A stretch of 35,162 bases of DNA from a virus. The DNA is taken from positions 1-35,162 of the IMG/VR virus record IMGVR_UViG_3300010158_000188; one strand, written 5' to 3'. The notes under the pieces were generated by a model, which was given only the letters and a program-made list of their open reading frames with translations, had not been told where the DNA came from and did not search any database. The stretch's first letter is position 1. Every line of letters starts with the position of its first letter. The translations under genes and the position numbers were made by a program. Positions 1-6,114 of the stretch are shown piece after piece.

Positions 1-141
1 AGCGCCGTATTACCAGTTGCCCTACGTGCCGCCAATCCAAAAGACGCGTCTTTCGGCAAGGTCGCTGACGTTGTTGAAATTGAATTAAATAAAGTGGCTA
101 AGGCTCCTATTAAAAAGAAGCCTGTCGCTAAAACTAAATAG
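1..141 (+). CDS. 3' end of an unidentified gene (partial)
   Basis: The first reading frame is open from the window edge to a TAG at 139-141, giving the last 46 residues of a protein whose start lies outside. The tail reads as a short ordered part (SAVLPVALRAANPKDASFGK) followed by a lysine/proline/alanine-rich end (KKKPVAKTK), typical of a flexible basic tail that may touch nucleic acid. No family can be recognised from this fragment, and it could belong to any early or replication protein upstream. Confidence 0.6.
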   Translation, partial: SAVLPVALRAANPKDASFGKVADVVEIELNKVAKAPIKKKPVAKTK

Positions 142-198
142 CGCTATTGCTTGAGCGGGGTAAGGGGAAGTATCCCGCTCAAGTTGTAGGCATTAAAA

Positions 199-285
199 AT
201 GGACACATTACTTACAAGCATTGTTCCGTTGGCCAGAGATATTGACGACGCCATTGACGAGTTTGAAAATATAGGAATTATTTAA
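199..285 (+). CDS. Possible 28-residue acidic peptide
   Basis: ATG to TAA, encoding MDTLLTSIVPLARDIDDAID followed by a short acidic/hydrophobic end. It fills the gap between the partial gene and the next clear gene. There is no convincing Shine-Dalgarno sequence (GTAGG about 9 bases upstream at best), so it is only a candidate. It could be an amphipathic regulatory peptide or simply noncoding sequence. Function unknown. Confidence 0.3.
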   Translation: MDTLLTSIVPLARDIDDAIDEFENIGII

Positions 286-346
286 CGCGTGTCGTAGAAC
301 ACGTTGGCGTGAAGTTGCTGGTACGCTTTCCCGTAAAGGGGGCAAC

Positions 347-583
347 ATGGGACTAGCAGATAAAATAGAACAAATAAGCGAAACCGTAAACGGCACTAAA
401 TGCGTTTATCAAGTAATGGTTGACGCTATGCCTAAAGATGAGCAAGAGGCTCTCCAGGCGGCCTGGGACAAAGGTTATTCGCAACGTATTATTTTGCGAG
501 CGCTTCGCTCAGAAGGTTACAAAACTAGCAACGAGGCAATACAAGGTCACAGGTCAGGCAGTTGTAAGTGTCAGAAAAAATAA
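347..583 (+). CDS. Small HTH-like protein with C-terminal Cys pair
   Basis: 78 residues, ATG preceded by a good ribosome site (AAAGGGGG, about 4 bases before the start). The first half contains a Cys-containing helical segment (GTKCVYQVMVDAM). The second half, GYSQRIILRALRSEGYKTSN, reads like the recognition part of a small helix-turn-helix in which a new position is tested for an arginine-rich half (GHRSG). It ends in a CKCQKK tail. Actinophages carry similar short proteins usually called HTH DNA-binding proteins. This assignment is by pattern only. It overlaps the next gene by 16 bases, so the two are probably co-translated. Confidence 0.7.
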   Translation: MGLADKIEQISETVNGTKCVYQVMVDAMPKDEQEALQAAWDKGYSQRIILRALRSEGYKTSNEAIQGHRSGSCKCQKK

Positions 584-819
584 AAGATATTCTTGACCAC
601 CGTCAAGAAATCTATGGTGACGCTGAGCAAAATTTTATGACAATTGGGCGTATTTGGGGAGCCTTATTAAATATCCCTGATATTCAACCACACGTAGTTG
701 CTTTAATGATGGACGGTCTTAAATCAGTTCGCTGCATAGCCAATCCGTTTTATCAAGATTCCTGGGACGACAAAGTCGGTTACATACAACACGCTAGGGA
801 GATACTCAATGGGTCTTGA
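568..819 (+). CDS. DUF6378 family protein (MazG-like fold suspected)
   Basis: 83 residues from a GTG start that overlaps the upstream gene. The pattern is that of the phage DUF6378 family: an early ILDHRQEIYGD, a central IGRIWGALL, a KS.R.IANP segment and a closing Y..DSWDD..GYIQHAREIL. The conserved acidic and lysine positions resemble all-alpha NTP pyrophosphohydrolases (MazG superfamily), so a role in trimming a nucleotide pool is possible but unproven. Length is normal for the family. It overlaps the phosphoesterase gene by 11 bases and probably belongs to the same transcript. Confidence 0.75.
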   Translation: MSEKIKDILDHRQEIYGDAEQNFMTIGRIWGALLNIPDIQPHVVALMMDGLKSVRCIANPFYQDSWDDKVGYIQHAREILNGS

Positions 820-1843
820 CAAACATTTTTCTGAACTTCCAGAAGGCATTGAGTCTAATGACATTATTGAATTGCGTAAAGCGCTCATGCGGACTCAAAA
901 AAAACTCATGGAAACCAAACAAAAAGTTGACGATTTAGTAGAAGCAACTCATAACGCGGCATACGACGCAACTCTCAGCGCGGGGCCAATTAACCCAGTT
1001 AATGCACCGACTCCAGTAAAAGGCAAAAAAACTGGAGAAGTTGCACTTATGCACATGACGGACTGGCAAGGTGCTAAGCGCACTACGTCCTATGACTCAA
1101 AAATTATGGAACAACGCGTAATGCAGTACATGGAAAAAGCGGTCAAGATTACAGAAATTCAAAGAGCAGACCACCCTGTTAAAGATTGCGTAATCATGTT
1201 TGGCGGCGACATGATTGAAGGTCTATTCAATTTTCCTGGACAAGCGTTTGAGATTGACTCAACTCTTTTTGAGCAATACGTAAACGTCTCCAGACTATGC
1301 GTGGACGTAGTGCGATATGCCTTAACTAATTTTGAAACCGTAACTGTGGTACCCGAATGGGGAAACCATGGCCGCATAGGTAGCAAGCGAGATAACGTCC
1401 CGCGCTCAGATAACTTTGACCGTATGTGTTACGAGTTGGCTAAACAATTATTACAAAATGAAAAGCGTCTTACCTGGCAGGATTGTCCTGAGGATATTCA
1501 ACGTGTAGTTATTGGCAATTACCGAGCGCTTTTAATTCACGGTGACGAGGTTGGTCGTAATGGTTTTGCTAGTCCAGGCGCAATTGTGCAGCACGCTAAC
1601 CGTTGGCGAAGCGGCTCGTATCCGTGGGAATTTAGAGACGTTTATATTGGGCATTATCACACTCACGCAGAATGGGCTATGGCCAACGGATTAGGTTCCG
1701 TTTATCAAACTGGCTCAACTGAGTCCGATAACCGATACGCGGGTGTAAACCTGGCAGCAAGCGCAACACCTTCACAGCGGTTGCATTTCATTGACCCAAA
1801 TAAAGGTCGCGTGACGGCAAGTTACAAGGTTTGGTTGGACTAA
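809..1843 (+). CDS. Calcineurin-like metallophosphoesterase
   Basis: 344 residues. After an N-terminal coiled segment (about residues 15-50) comes a complete two-metal phosphoesterase core: TDWQGAK (D85), FGGDMIEG (131-138), EWGNHGRIG (184-191), LIHGDE (242-247) and GHYHTH (281-286). In the first motif the usual DxH is replaced by DWQ, seen in some phage members. Cellular relatives include Mre11/SbcD nucleases and phosphatases; with no ATPase partner nearby, the substrate cannot be named. A phage DNA-end or nucleotide-processing role is a reasonable inference. The TAA overlaps the ATG of the FmdB-like gene, implying coupled translation. Confidence 0.88.
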   Translation: MGLDKHFSELPEGIESNDIIELRKALMRTQKKLMETKQKVDDLVEATHNAAYDATLSAGPINPVNAPTPVKGKKTGEVALMHMTDWQGAKRTTSYDSKIMEQRVMQYMEKAVKITEIQRADHPVKDCVIMFGGDMIEGLFNFPGQAFEIDSTLFEQYVNVSRLCVDVVRYALTNFETVTVVPEWGNHGRIGSKRDNVPRSDNFDRMCYELAKQLLQNEKRLTWQDCPEDIQRVVIGNYRALLIHGDEVGRNGFASPGAIVQHANRWRSGSYPWEFRDVYIGHYHTHAEWAMANGLGSVYQTGSTESDNRYAGVNLAASATPSQRLHFIDPNKGRVTASYKVWLD

Positions 1844-2019
1844 TGGCGGTCTATGAATATCAATGTTCAAACTGCAACACTGTGGCGGAATATGAATTTT
1901 CAATTCACCAAGGCGCTGCTCCAGCAATTGTCTGCCAGGCATGCGGTAAAGACGCGGCCCGTAAATTTTCTACTTTTGCAGCCGTATTTCGCGGCGGAGG
2001 TTGGGGAGGTTCAAAATGA
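1843..2019 (+). CDS. FmdB-type zinc ribbon protein
   Basis: 58 residues starting at the ATG inside the TAATG junction; an upstream TTG at 1831 is in frame but less likely. The fold signature is clear: VYEYQCSNC at the start, a second CQACG pair, and the family's C-terminal glycine-rich RGGGWGGSK. Four cysteines (CxxC ... CxxC) would bind one zinc. FmdB-like ribbons are common in Actinobacteria and their phages, where they are annotated as regulators without a defined target. The end overlaps the ribosome site and start of the GP88-like gene. Confidence 0.88.
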   Translation: MAVYEYQCSNCNTVAEYEFSIHQGAAPAIVCQACGKDAARKFSTFAAVFRGGGWGGSK

Positions 2020-2768
2020 AATATCATTTGACAAATGGTAACAGCGAGTTAAGAGCGGACGGTATATTCACGTGGACACTTCCCGCGCTTGCAGCAAAAC
2101 TTGATAATGGATTAAACGTTTTAGTTTGTCCTAATGCAGGGGCGTGCGCTCAGTTATGTTATGCCCGTTCTGGAACTTACAACTTTTCTAACGTTAAAGC
2201 GGCTCACAAAAGAAACCTTGAATTTGTCATGGGTGACTGGGTCAATGAAATGGTTATGGAGTTACGTTCTAAAAGATACAGGCCAACTCAAACCAAGGCC
2301 CGCTATTACGACTTGTTAAACCAGTCCTCATTAACTGAGTTTCAATTGAATTGGCTTAATTGGGGTGGCAAGGCAGTCCGTATTCACGACTCAGGAGACT
2401 TTTTTACCCGTAACTATTTCAAACAATGGTTGCAAGTTATAGAGCAAACCCCAGACGTTTTCTTTTACGCCTATACAAAAGAAGTTGAAATGACAAAAAA
2501 ATTTCAATTGCCGCAAAACTTAGTTTTAATTTATTCAATGGGTGGCAAGCAAGACCACCTAGTTAATAAAAAGTTAGATAGGCATGCGGAGGTCTTTCCG
2601 TCAATGGATTCTTTAGTTGAGGCTGGTTATTACGACCAAGAGGAGTCAGATATTTTGGCTGCACTTATGCCTTCAAATAAAGTTGGTATCGTGGCTAATA
2701 ACATAAAGCACCTTAAAAAGAAACAAGGTCAAGAAACTTTTGGAAGCCTTCAAGTCGCTAGAGGCTAA
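2016..2768 (+). CDS. GP88-family protein (actinophage gene product 88)
   Basis: 250 residues. The ATG at 2016 follows GGGGAGG with about 6 bases spacing, so it is preferred over an in-frame TTG at 2001. A cysteine cluster C38-x5-C44-x3-C48-Y is followed by ARSGTYNFSNV and KAAHKRNLEF, then RIHDSGDFF (around 124-132) and FFYAYTKE. This is the layout of the mycobacteriophage GP88 family. The cysteine spacing recalls radical-SAM or Fe-S proteins, but no function is established. It ends tail-to-tail with the leftward gene at 2765, overlapping it by 3-4 bases. Confidence 0.82.
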   Translation: MKYHLTNGNSELRADGIFTWTLPALAAKLDNGLNVLVCPNAGACAQLCYARSGTYNFSNVKAAHKRNLEFVMGDWVNEMVMELRSKRYRPTQTKARYYDLLNQSSLTEFQLNWLNWGGKAVRIHDSGDFFTRNYFKQWLQVIEQTPDVFFYAYTKEVEMTKKFQLPQNLVLIYSMGGKQDHLVNKKLDRHAEVFPSMDSLVEAGYYDQEESDILAALMPSNKVGIVANNIKHLKKKQGQETFGSLQVARG

Positions 2769-2959
2769 TCGTCTATATCGTCGTCAACCCAAACATTTTT
2801 AGTTGTAATGTCAATGTTATTGTCTTTTGCGAGTCCTATTGCAAACGTTAAAGCCTCTTGCGCTCGCGCCGTCATGTCATGCAAGGCGTCAGGGTGGTCT
2901 GCGGTGGAGTTAATCTCTACCCAGACTTGGTGCATGCTTATTTGAATTGAGGCGCTCAT
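2765..2959 (-). CDS. Small hypothetical protein, leftward
   Basis: 64 residues from ATG at 2959 (MSASIQISMHQVWVEINSTA). An in-frame TTG lies six codons upstream, but TGAGG directly before the ATG supports the shorter form. The protein is acidic at its C-terminus (VDDDIDD) and contains a beta-strand-like N-terminus and a helix around residues 26-48. No family recognised. A promoter-like sequence ends only 6 bases before the ATG, so the transcript may be leaderless. Convergent with the GP88-like gene. Confidence 0.7.
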   Translation of the reverse strand: MSASIQISMHQVWVEINSTADHPDALHDMTARAQEALTFAIGLAKDNNIDITTKNVWVDDDIDD

Positions 2960-2965
2960 GACCTC

Positions 2966-2993
2966 ATCATAAAGCAAGTTACGGTCAATACAA
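2966..2993 (-). promoter_or_regulatory. Promoter P6 (leftward), CGTAAC type
   Basis: On the minus strand: -35 TTGTAT (2993-2988), 16-base spacer containing ACCGTAACTTGC, -10 TATGAT (2971-2966). The spacer carries the same CGTAAC core found in five other promoters here. Only 6 bases separate the -10 from the ATG of the leftward gene at 2959, the geometry of a leaderless mRNA, which actinobacteria translate readily. Confidence 0.5.
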
Positions 2994-3000
2994 GAGGGCA

Positions 3001-3026
3001 GCAGAAACCCCTGCCGTAGCAGGGGT
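3001..3026 (-). terminator. Leftward terminator hairpin
   Basis: Perfect 8-bp stem ACCCCTGC/GCAGGGGT at 3007-3014 and 3019-3026 with a 4-base loop. On the minus strand it lies just after the stop of the 55-residue gene (3033) and is followed by TTTCTGC, a weak U-run. It should end the leftward two-gene transcript before the separately promoted gene at 2959. Confidence 0.7.
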
Positions 3027-3036
3027 AACTGGTTAC
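3025..3036. promoter_or_regulatory. Orphan GTAACTGGTTAC palindrome
   Basis: The 12-base perfect inverted repeat GTAACTGGTTAC (minus strand GTAACCAGTTAC) overlaps the stop codon of the leftward gene and touches the terminator. Read on the minus strand, CGTAACCAGTTACCC is identical to the spacer of promoter P3 at 10344-10358, but no -35 or -10 flanks it. This suggests a protein-binding site used away from a promoter. Confidence 0.45.
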
Positions 3037-3200
3037 GCGTTAAGGTTTTTGCTCAGCGCGTCTAAAAATTTGGCTTTAGGCTCAGTGGCCAACCAAGTTT
3101 CTTTTGCGGCCTCCATGCTGGTCGCAAAAATTGTGGCAAACTTTACATCTTTTGCAGCGGTTTCGCCTTCAAAATACCAGGCTAGTTCAAATACGTTCAT
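3033..3200 (-). CDS. Small hypothetical protein, leftward (55 residues)
   Basis: ATG at 3200 on the minus strand, TAA at 3035-3033. Reads MNVFELAWYFEGETAAKDVK and continues with a helix (SMEAAKETWLATEPKAKFLD). The ribosome site AGGAAGGGAATTAATA lies just before the start, inside the end of the upstream gene. It forms a two-gene leftward unit with 3203-3400, ended by the hairpin at 3007-3026. Function unknown. The size and the W/Y/F-rich N-terminus suit a small phage inhibitor or adaptor, but this is speculative. Confidence 0.7.
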   Translation of the reverse strand: MNVFELAWYFEGETAAKDVKFATIFATSMEAAKETWLATEPKAKFLDALSKNLNA

Positions 3201-3202
3201 TA

Positions 3203-3400
3203 TTAATTCCCTTCCTGTGCATTACATAAGTTGTCTAAAAACATGCCGTAAGCCTGTTTGCTTTCAAAACTAATGCGTATTTCATTACCCTCAGCGTCAC
3301 GTACTTCAAGGCGTATATCTCCAAAAAATTCTCTTGCTACGTAACTAACTGGCTTTAAGGTAACAATATGGGTGTCACCTGGTAACTGTGTAACGTTCAT
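3203..3400 (-). CDS. Small hypothetical protein, leftward (65 residues)
   Basis: ATG at 3400 on the minus strand, preceded by AGAAAGGC. The sequence suggests alternating beta strands (HIVTLKPVSYVAREFFGDIR, then IRISFESKQ) and a C-terminal helix (YGMFLDNLCNA). No family recognised. It is the first gene of the leftward operon driven by promoter P5; its ribosome site and spacing closely resemble those of the divergently transcribed gene at 3594. Confidence 0.75.
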   Translation of the reverse strand: MNVTQLPGDTHIVTLKPVSYVAREFFGDIRLEVRDAEGNEIRISFESKQAYGMFLDNLCNAQEGN

Positions 3401-3421
3401 TATTTTGCCTTTCTTGTTATG

Positions 3422-3435
3422 GGGCCTTGTTGCCC
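3422..3435 (-). ncRNA. 5' leader hairpin of the leftward transcript
   Basis: On the minus strand, GGGC-AACAAG-GCCC (4-bp stem, 6-base loop) lies about 11 bases after the P5 -10 box, i.e. near the predicted mRNA 5' end. The loop AACAAG nearly equals the AACAAC loop in the P2 leader at 7974-7979. Confidence 0.4.
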
Positions 3436-3445
3436 TAGTAAGTAA

Positions 3446-3473
3446 AGAATACCATAACTGGTTACGAAAGCAA
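3446..3473 (-). promoter_or_regulatory. Promoter P5 (leftward), CGTAACC type
   Basis: Minus strand: -35 TTGCTT (3473-3468), 16-base spacer with CGTAACCAGTTATGG, -10 TATTCT (3451-3446). The spacer from CGTAACC to TTATGG and the following TTTACTTA match promoter P4 at 11714-11741. It drives the two leftward genes 3400-3203 and 3200-3033. The palindrome-like GTAACCAGTTAT would place a DNA-binding protein between the two polymerase boxes. Confidence 0.65.
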
Positions 3474-3493
3474 GTCTATTGGGCAATTATTTT

Positions 3494-3509
3494 TGTGACG
3501 TTTATCACA
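3494..3509. promoter_or_regulatory. CRP-like palindrome between divergent promoters
   Basis: TGTGACGTTTATCACA is a perfect TGTGA-N6-TCACA inverted repeat, the textbook CRP/FNR-superfamily half-site arrangement. It lies between the -35 boxes of the divergent promoters P5 (ends 3473) and P1 (starts 3521). Its centre is about 54 bases from the expected P1 start and further from P5, so it could serve both. Whether a host CRP-like protein (GlxR/Crp type in actinobacteria) binds it is inference. Confidence 0.5.
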
Positions 3510-3520
3510 TGGTCAAATGC

Positions 3521-3549
3521 TTGTAAACCGTAACCTCTTGCCTTAGTCT
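3521..3549 (+). promoter_or_regulatory. Promoter P1 (rightward), CGTAACC type
   Basis: -35 TTGTAA (3521-3526), 17-base spacer ACCGTAACCTCTTGCCT, -10 TAGTCT (3544-3549). It shares TTGTAAACCGTAACC exactly with P2 at 7931. Expected start near 3556, leading into the rightward run beginning at 3594. Confidence 0.7.
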
Positions 3550-3559
3550 TGCTTTAACA

Positions 3560-3574
3560 GGTTGCGACGCAGCC
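3560..3574 (+). ncRNA. 5' leader hairpin after P1
   Basis: GGTTGC-GAC-GCAGCC folds as a 6-bp stem with one G-U pair and a 3-base loop, about 11 bases after the -10. It is followed by CCCAACAGAAAGG, so the stem sits between the predicted 5' end and the ribosome site. All five modules with an untranslated leader have a hairpin here. Confidence 0.4.
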
Positions 3575-3593
3575 CCAACAGAAAGGCAAGTAA

Positions 3594-3788
3594 ATGAGTT
3601 ACAAATTAGTTGACCAAAATGGCGCCAGGATTGCAGACCGCGTTAAGTTAATTTTTGTTTGCGATTTATGCGGTAATACTGCTGATTTTTACCATGGCAT
3701 GAGTACCTATTACAAAACCGTAAAAGGCGAAAAAACTCCTGAAAGTTATTGCTCTGAAATTTGCGTAAAAAAGGCGGTGGCCGCCTAA
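3594..3788 (+). CDS. Small zinc-ribbon-like protein
   Basis: 64 residues, ATG after AGAAAGG. A CDLC pair (residues 23-26) and a C-terminal CSEIC (52-56) separated by about 26 residues make a likely zinc site; a basic, tyrosine-rich middle (STYYKTVKGEK) lies between. No defined family. First gene behind promoter P1; its TAA overlaps the ATG of the next gene (TAATG). Confidence 0.8.
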   Translation: MSYKLVDQNGARIADRVKLIFVCDLCGNTADFYHGMSTYYKTVKGEKTPESYCSEICVKKAVAA

Positions 3789-4093
3789 TGACTACCAAAA
3801 TTAAAATTACCTGGAAAGCGTTTGGCAACGACCCAGAATCCAACCGTTACATAAGTGCGGTTGAGTTTGAAGCAGATTTTGCAATTACTGAGGACAACCT
3901 TGATATGTTCCTAGAAGTTGTTTACGCGCAGACCAACATACAGCGCGGCAATCTTTGGAACGTAATTGAGCCGCTATTGTCCCCGACCCGCACCCATACG
4001 TCTTTGAGTGTTGGAGATGAAATTGAAATTGACGATAAGGCATACAAGGTTGCAATGTGCGGCTTTGATTTAATAGAAAAGGCGGTGGCGTAA
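3788..4093 (+). CDS. Hypothetical protein in the recombination gene run
   Basis: 101 residues from the ATG in the TAATG junction at 3788; a longer in-frame reading from 3761 lies inside the previous gene and is not preferred. The protein is acidic and beta-rich. Its end (SVGDEIEIDDKAYKVAMCGF) reads like the small beta-barrel closing segment seen in many phage proteins of unknown function. Immediately upstream of and overlapping the annealing-protein candidate, so it may act with it. No function can be given. Confidence 0.75.
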   Translation: MTTKIKITWKAFGNDPESNRYISAVEFEADFAITEDNLDMFLEVVYAQTNIQRGNLWNVIEPLLSPTRTHTSLSVGDEIEIDDKAYKVAMCGFDLIEKAVA

Positions 4094-4677
4094 TGGCTTT
4101 TAACCTAGATAATTATGAACCAGTTGCAAACCGTTTAGCGCGAGCGCATGCGGAACACCCTGACATGCGAGTTATTACCAACATTGTTGACATACACCGT
4201 GACGACAATGGCGCTCCTAAGCAATACGTAGTCCAGGCGCAAATTTGGTACGGCGATATTTTGAAGGCTCAAGATTATGCCGAGGAGATTGTTGGCAACG
4301 GCATGGTGAACAAGTCCTCAGCCTTAGAAAATGCGTTAACGTCCGCAATTGGCCGCGCATTAGCCGACGCTAATTACCAAGGTACCAATTTGGAAAACCC
4401 TAGCAAGACGCGCCCTAGCCGTGAGGAAATGCAAAAGGCGCAACGTATCCAAGAAAGTGCCGCGCCGATTGTTGTACCAATTGCCCGCGTTTATGATGAA
4501 AAAGAAATAGCGGCGGCAAGTGATTGGATTGACTCAGTTGCAAACATTGTTGATATTGAGGAATTAAAAAAAGTTTGGAGTGACCAGGCCGCGTTGCTTG
4601 ACGTACCAGTCCAAAAAGATACTCTTAAGGCTGCAATTAACCGACAAGTTGCTAAGGGAAAGAAGGCCGTTAAATGA
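4093..4677 (+). CDS. Putative single-strand annealing protein (ERF/Rad52-like)
   Basis: 194 residues. The N-terminal half shows the arrangement used by phage annealing proteins: an opening YEPVANRLARAHAEHPDMRV, a strand pair with VQAQIWYGD, and then VNKSSALENALTSAIGRALA (about 78-97) with a following glycine. The S-A-L-E-N-A-x-T-S-A-I-G-R-A-L core is typical of ERF/Sak-type and related proteins that pair single strands during phage recombination. The C-terminal part is helical and lysine-rich (VAKGKKAVK). The Cas4-like nuclease at 5458 and RusA at 7531 supply logical partners. Family-level call by motif; not confirmed by alignment. Confidence 0.6.
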   Translation: MAFNLDNYEPVANRLARAHAEHPDMRVITNIVDIHRDDNGAPKQYVVQAQIWYGDILKAQDYAEEIVGNGMVNKSSALENALTSAIGRALADANYQGTNLENPSKTRPSREEMQKAQRIQESAAPIVVPIARVYDEKEIAAASDWIDSVANIVDIEELKKVWSDQAALLDVPVQKDTLKAAINRQVAKGKKAVK

Positions 4678-4787
4678 CACAAATTGAATATCTAAAAAAT
4701 AATTTAATTGACTCTTTTGAGCAGATTGGTTACACAAAAGAGCAAGCCTCAACAATGGTTAACGCAATATTTGGGAAGTTAACATGA
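4674..4787 (+). CDS. 37-residue hypothetical protein
   Basis: ATG overlaps the previous TGA (ATGA) and its own TGA overlaps the next ATG, a tight chain that supports a real gene. Sequence begins MTQIEYLKNNLIDSFEQIGY and continues as a helix (TKEQASTMVNAIFGKLT). It resembles a small helical bundle or UBA-like fold, but is too short to assign. Confidence 0.6.
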   Translation: MTQIEYLKNNLIDSFEQIGYTKEQASTMVNAIFGKLT

Positions 4788-4972
4788 AACCCTGGTATGA
4801 AACTCTTACACGACGCGGTTGGATTGTTTTATGGACAGCGGTTGTATTAGTAATTAGTTTATTTACTTATGCGACACGTGACGTTTGCTACGTAGGGCCG
4901 TCAGGAAATGCGTTAGGTTACGGCTCTTGCTCAAAAATGATTGAGGACAACTCCAATGCCAACCATAAATAA
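4784..4972 (+). CDS. Small membrane protein
   Basis: 62 residues. A basic N-terminus (KPWYETLTRRG) precedes one strong membrane span at about residues 13-30 (WIVLWTAVVLVISLFTYA), followed by an external-looking segment with two cysteines (DVCYVGP and GSCSKM). Single-span topology with positive inside gives N-in, C-out. Holin, spanin or superinfection-exclusion roles are all possible. Its position among recombination genes, away from the lysozyme-like gene at 9877, argues against a simple lysis cassette. Confidence 0.7.
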   Translation: MKPWYETLTRRGWIVLWTAVVLVISLFTYATRDVCYVGPSGNALGYGSCSKMIEDNSNANHK

Positions 4973-5120
4973 AACTGATTACTACACGATAATTACTGAG
5001 CAACATATTTGTTGCGACGCATTGCAATTCAAACATAAATGCAACAGGTGTTTAGAGTTTATGGGTTGCTACTTTTGCGGATTTAATTACAACGAACCGC
5101 ATGAGGGTTGTGCTGCATGA
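4956..5120 (+). CDS. 54-residue Cys/His-rich protein (zinc finger-like)
   Basis: ATG at 4956 overlaps the end of the membrane protein; TGA at 5118-5120 overlaps the next ATG. Contains ICCD, CNRC, a CYFC pair, two histidines (QFKHKC, EPHEGC) and a final cysteine, enough for one or two zinc sites. Function unknown; one of about a dozen tiny Cys-rich genes in the window. Confidence 0.7.
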   Translation: MPTINKTDYYTIITEQHICCDALQFKHKCNRCLEFMGCYFCGFNYNEPHEGCAA

Positions 5121-5461
5121 CAATTACTCCAGATGAAGTTGAGCAAAAACTTAAAAACTTATCTAAAGAAGTTGACGTAGCGCAACAAGATTTAGAGGCT
5201 GCTGAGTTGGAATATTACATATCTAAAGCCAGTTACGAAATTGCATTAGCAAAATCAAGATTAGTTTTAGGTAGCCAAGGCGTTAAAACTGTTGGAGAAC
5301 GAGAGGACAGGGCGCTGGTAGTAAATGAGGAATTGGCCCAACGTTTAGCAATTGCAGAAGCCAAGGTAAGAGCGGCTAGGGGTAATTCCCAGAGACTCCG
5401 TGAACAAGTTGATATAGCACGTTCAATTGGAACTAGCGTAAGGGCGGCAATGAACTTATGA
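5117..5461 (+). CDS. Coiled-coil hypothetical protein
   Basis: 114 residues from the ATGA start at 5117 (an upstream in-frame start at 5108 is inside the previous gene). Nearly the whole protein is predicted helix with heptad character: EQKLKNLSKEVDVAQQDLEA in the first part and AIAEAKVRAARGNSQRLREQ in the last. It has a short non-helical break around residues 53-63 (GSQGVKTVGER). This suggests an antiparallel hairpin of two long helices. It overlaps the Cas4-like nuclease gene by four bases and may be a partner or adaptor. Confidence 0.75.
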   Translation: MTITPDEVEQKLKNLSKEVDVAQQDLEAAELEYYISKASYEIALAKSRLVLGSQGVKTVGEREDRALVVNEELAQRLAIAEAKVRAARGNSQRLREQVDIARSIGTSVRAAMNL

Positions 5462-6114
5462 CCACAGATATAAATAAATTACTACGAAGCGCATTGGAGA
5501 CACATGACAACCAAAGACCACGTTCTCAACAAAAGGCTCTTGGCCCTTCAAGTATTGGAGATTGCTCAAGGCGAGTTTGGCACGCGTCTCACGATACGCC
5601 GCATACAAATCAAACAGACGGTCTCCCCGCAATCCTTGGAACCGCTATCCATGCCGCAATTGCAGAAGCCATTGCACTTGAGGACCCTTTTGGAGACGAC
5701 TTTTTAATTGAGGAAACCGTCCAAGGATTAGGGCGTACTGGCCACGTAGATTTATTTATCCGCAGCGCTGGTTTGGTGGTGGACTGGAAAACTACAAAAA
5801 AGAAATCATTACGTTACTTTCCCTCCGAGCAGCAAACGTTGCAGGTGCAAGTCTATGGCGTTTTAATGGAGGAAATGGGCCATAAAGTTAATGAAGTTTG
5901 CCTTGTTGCAATACCACGTGACGGCGAAATGGCAGACATTAAAGCCTGGCGTACTACCTATAACCGAGAAACTGGTTTACGTGGTTTGAACTGGTTGGAA
6001 AAAATTGAAAACATGGAGACAAAACCAGCGCCAGAAAAAAATGTTAAGTTCTGCTCCAAATACTGCAATTTTTATGACGCGTCAGGAGAAGTGGGTTGCC
6101 CGAGTTTGTTGTAG
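5458..6114 (+). CDS. Cas4/RecB-family PD-(D/E)XK nuclease with Fe-S cluster
   Basis: 218 residues. H65 (GTAIHAAIAEA), GHVDLF (D98) and VVDWKTTKKKS (D109, K111) give the PD-(D/E)XK active site; QVQVYG supplies the RecB-family QxxxY motif. One cysteine before the nuclease core (C36, GDCSRRVW) and three after it (C199, C203, C214) match the four-cysteine 4Fe-4S arrangement of Cas4 and AddB nucleases. It is probably a 5' or 3' DNA exonuclease producing single-stranded ends for the annealing protein at 4093. No CRISPR genes or arrays are nearby, so an adaptation role is not implied. Confidence 0.88.
   Translation: MTTDINKLLRSALETHDNQRPRSQQKALGPSSIGDCSRRVWHASHDTPHTNQTDGLPAILGTAIHAAIAEAIALEDPFGDDFLIEETVQGLGRTGHVDLFIRSAGLVVDWKTTKKKSLRYFPSEQQTLQVQVYGVLMEEMGHKVNEVCLVAIPRDGEMADIKAWRTTYNRETGLRGLNWLEKIENMETKPAPEKNVKFCSKYCNFYDASGEVGCPSLL

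Noticed and set aside
5458-6114. CRISPR adaptation role for the Cas4-like nuclease
   Set aside because: No cas1/cas2 or repeat array in the window. Phages commonly use such nucleases for recombination.
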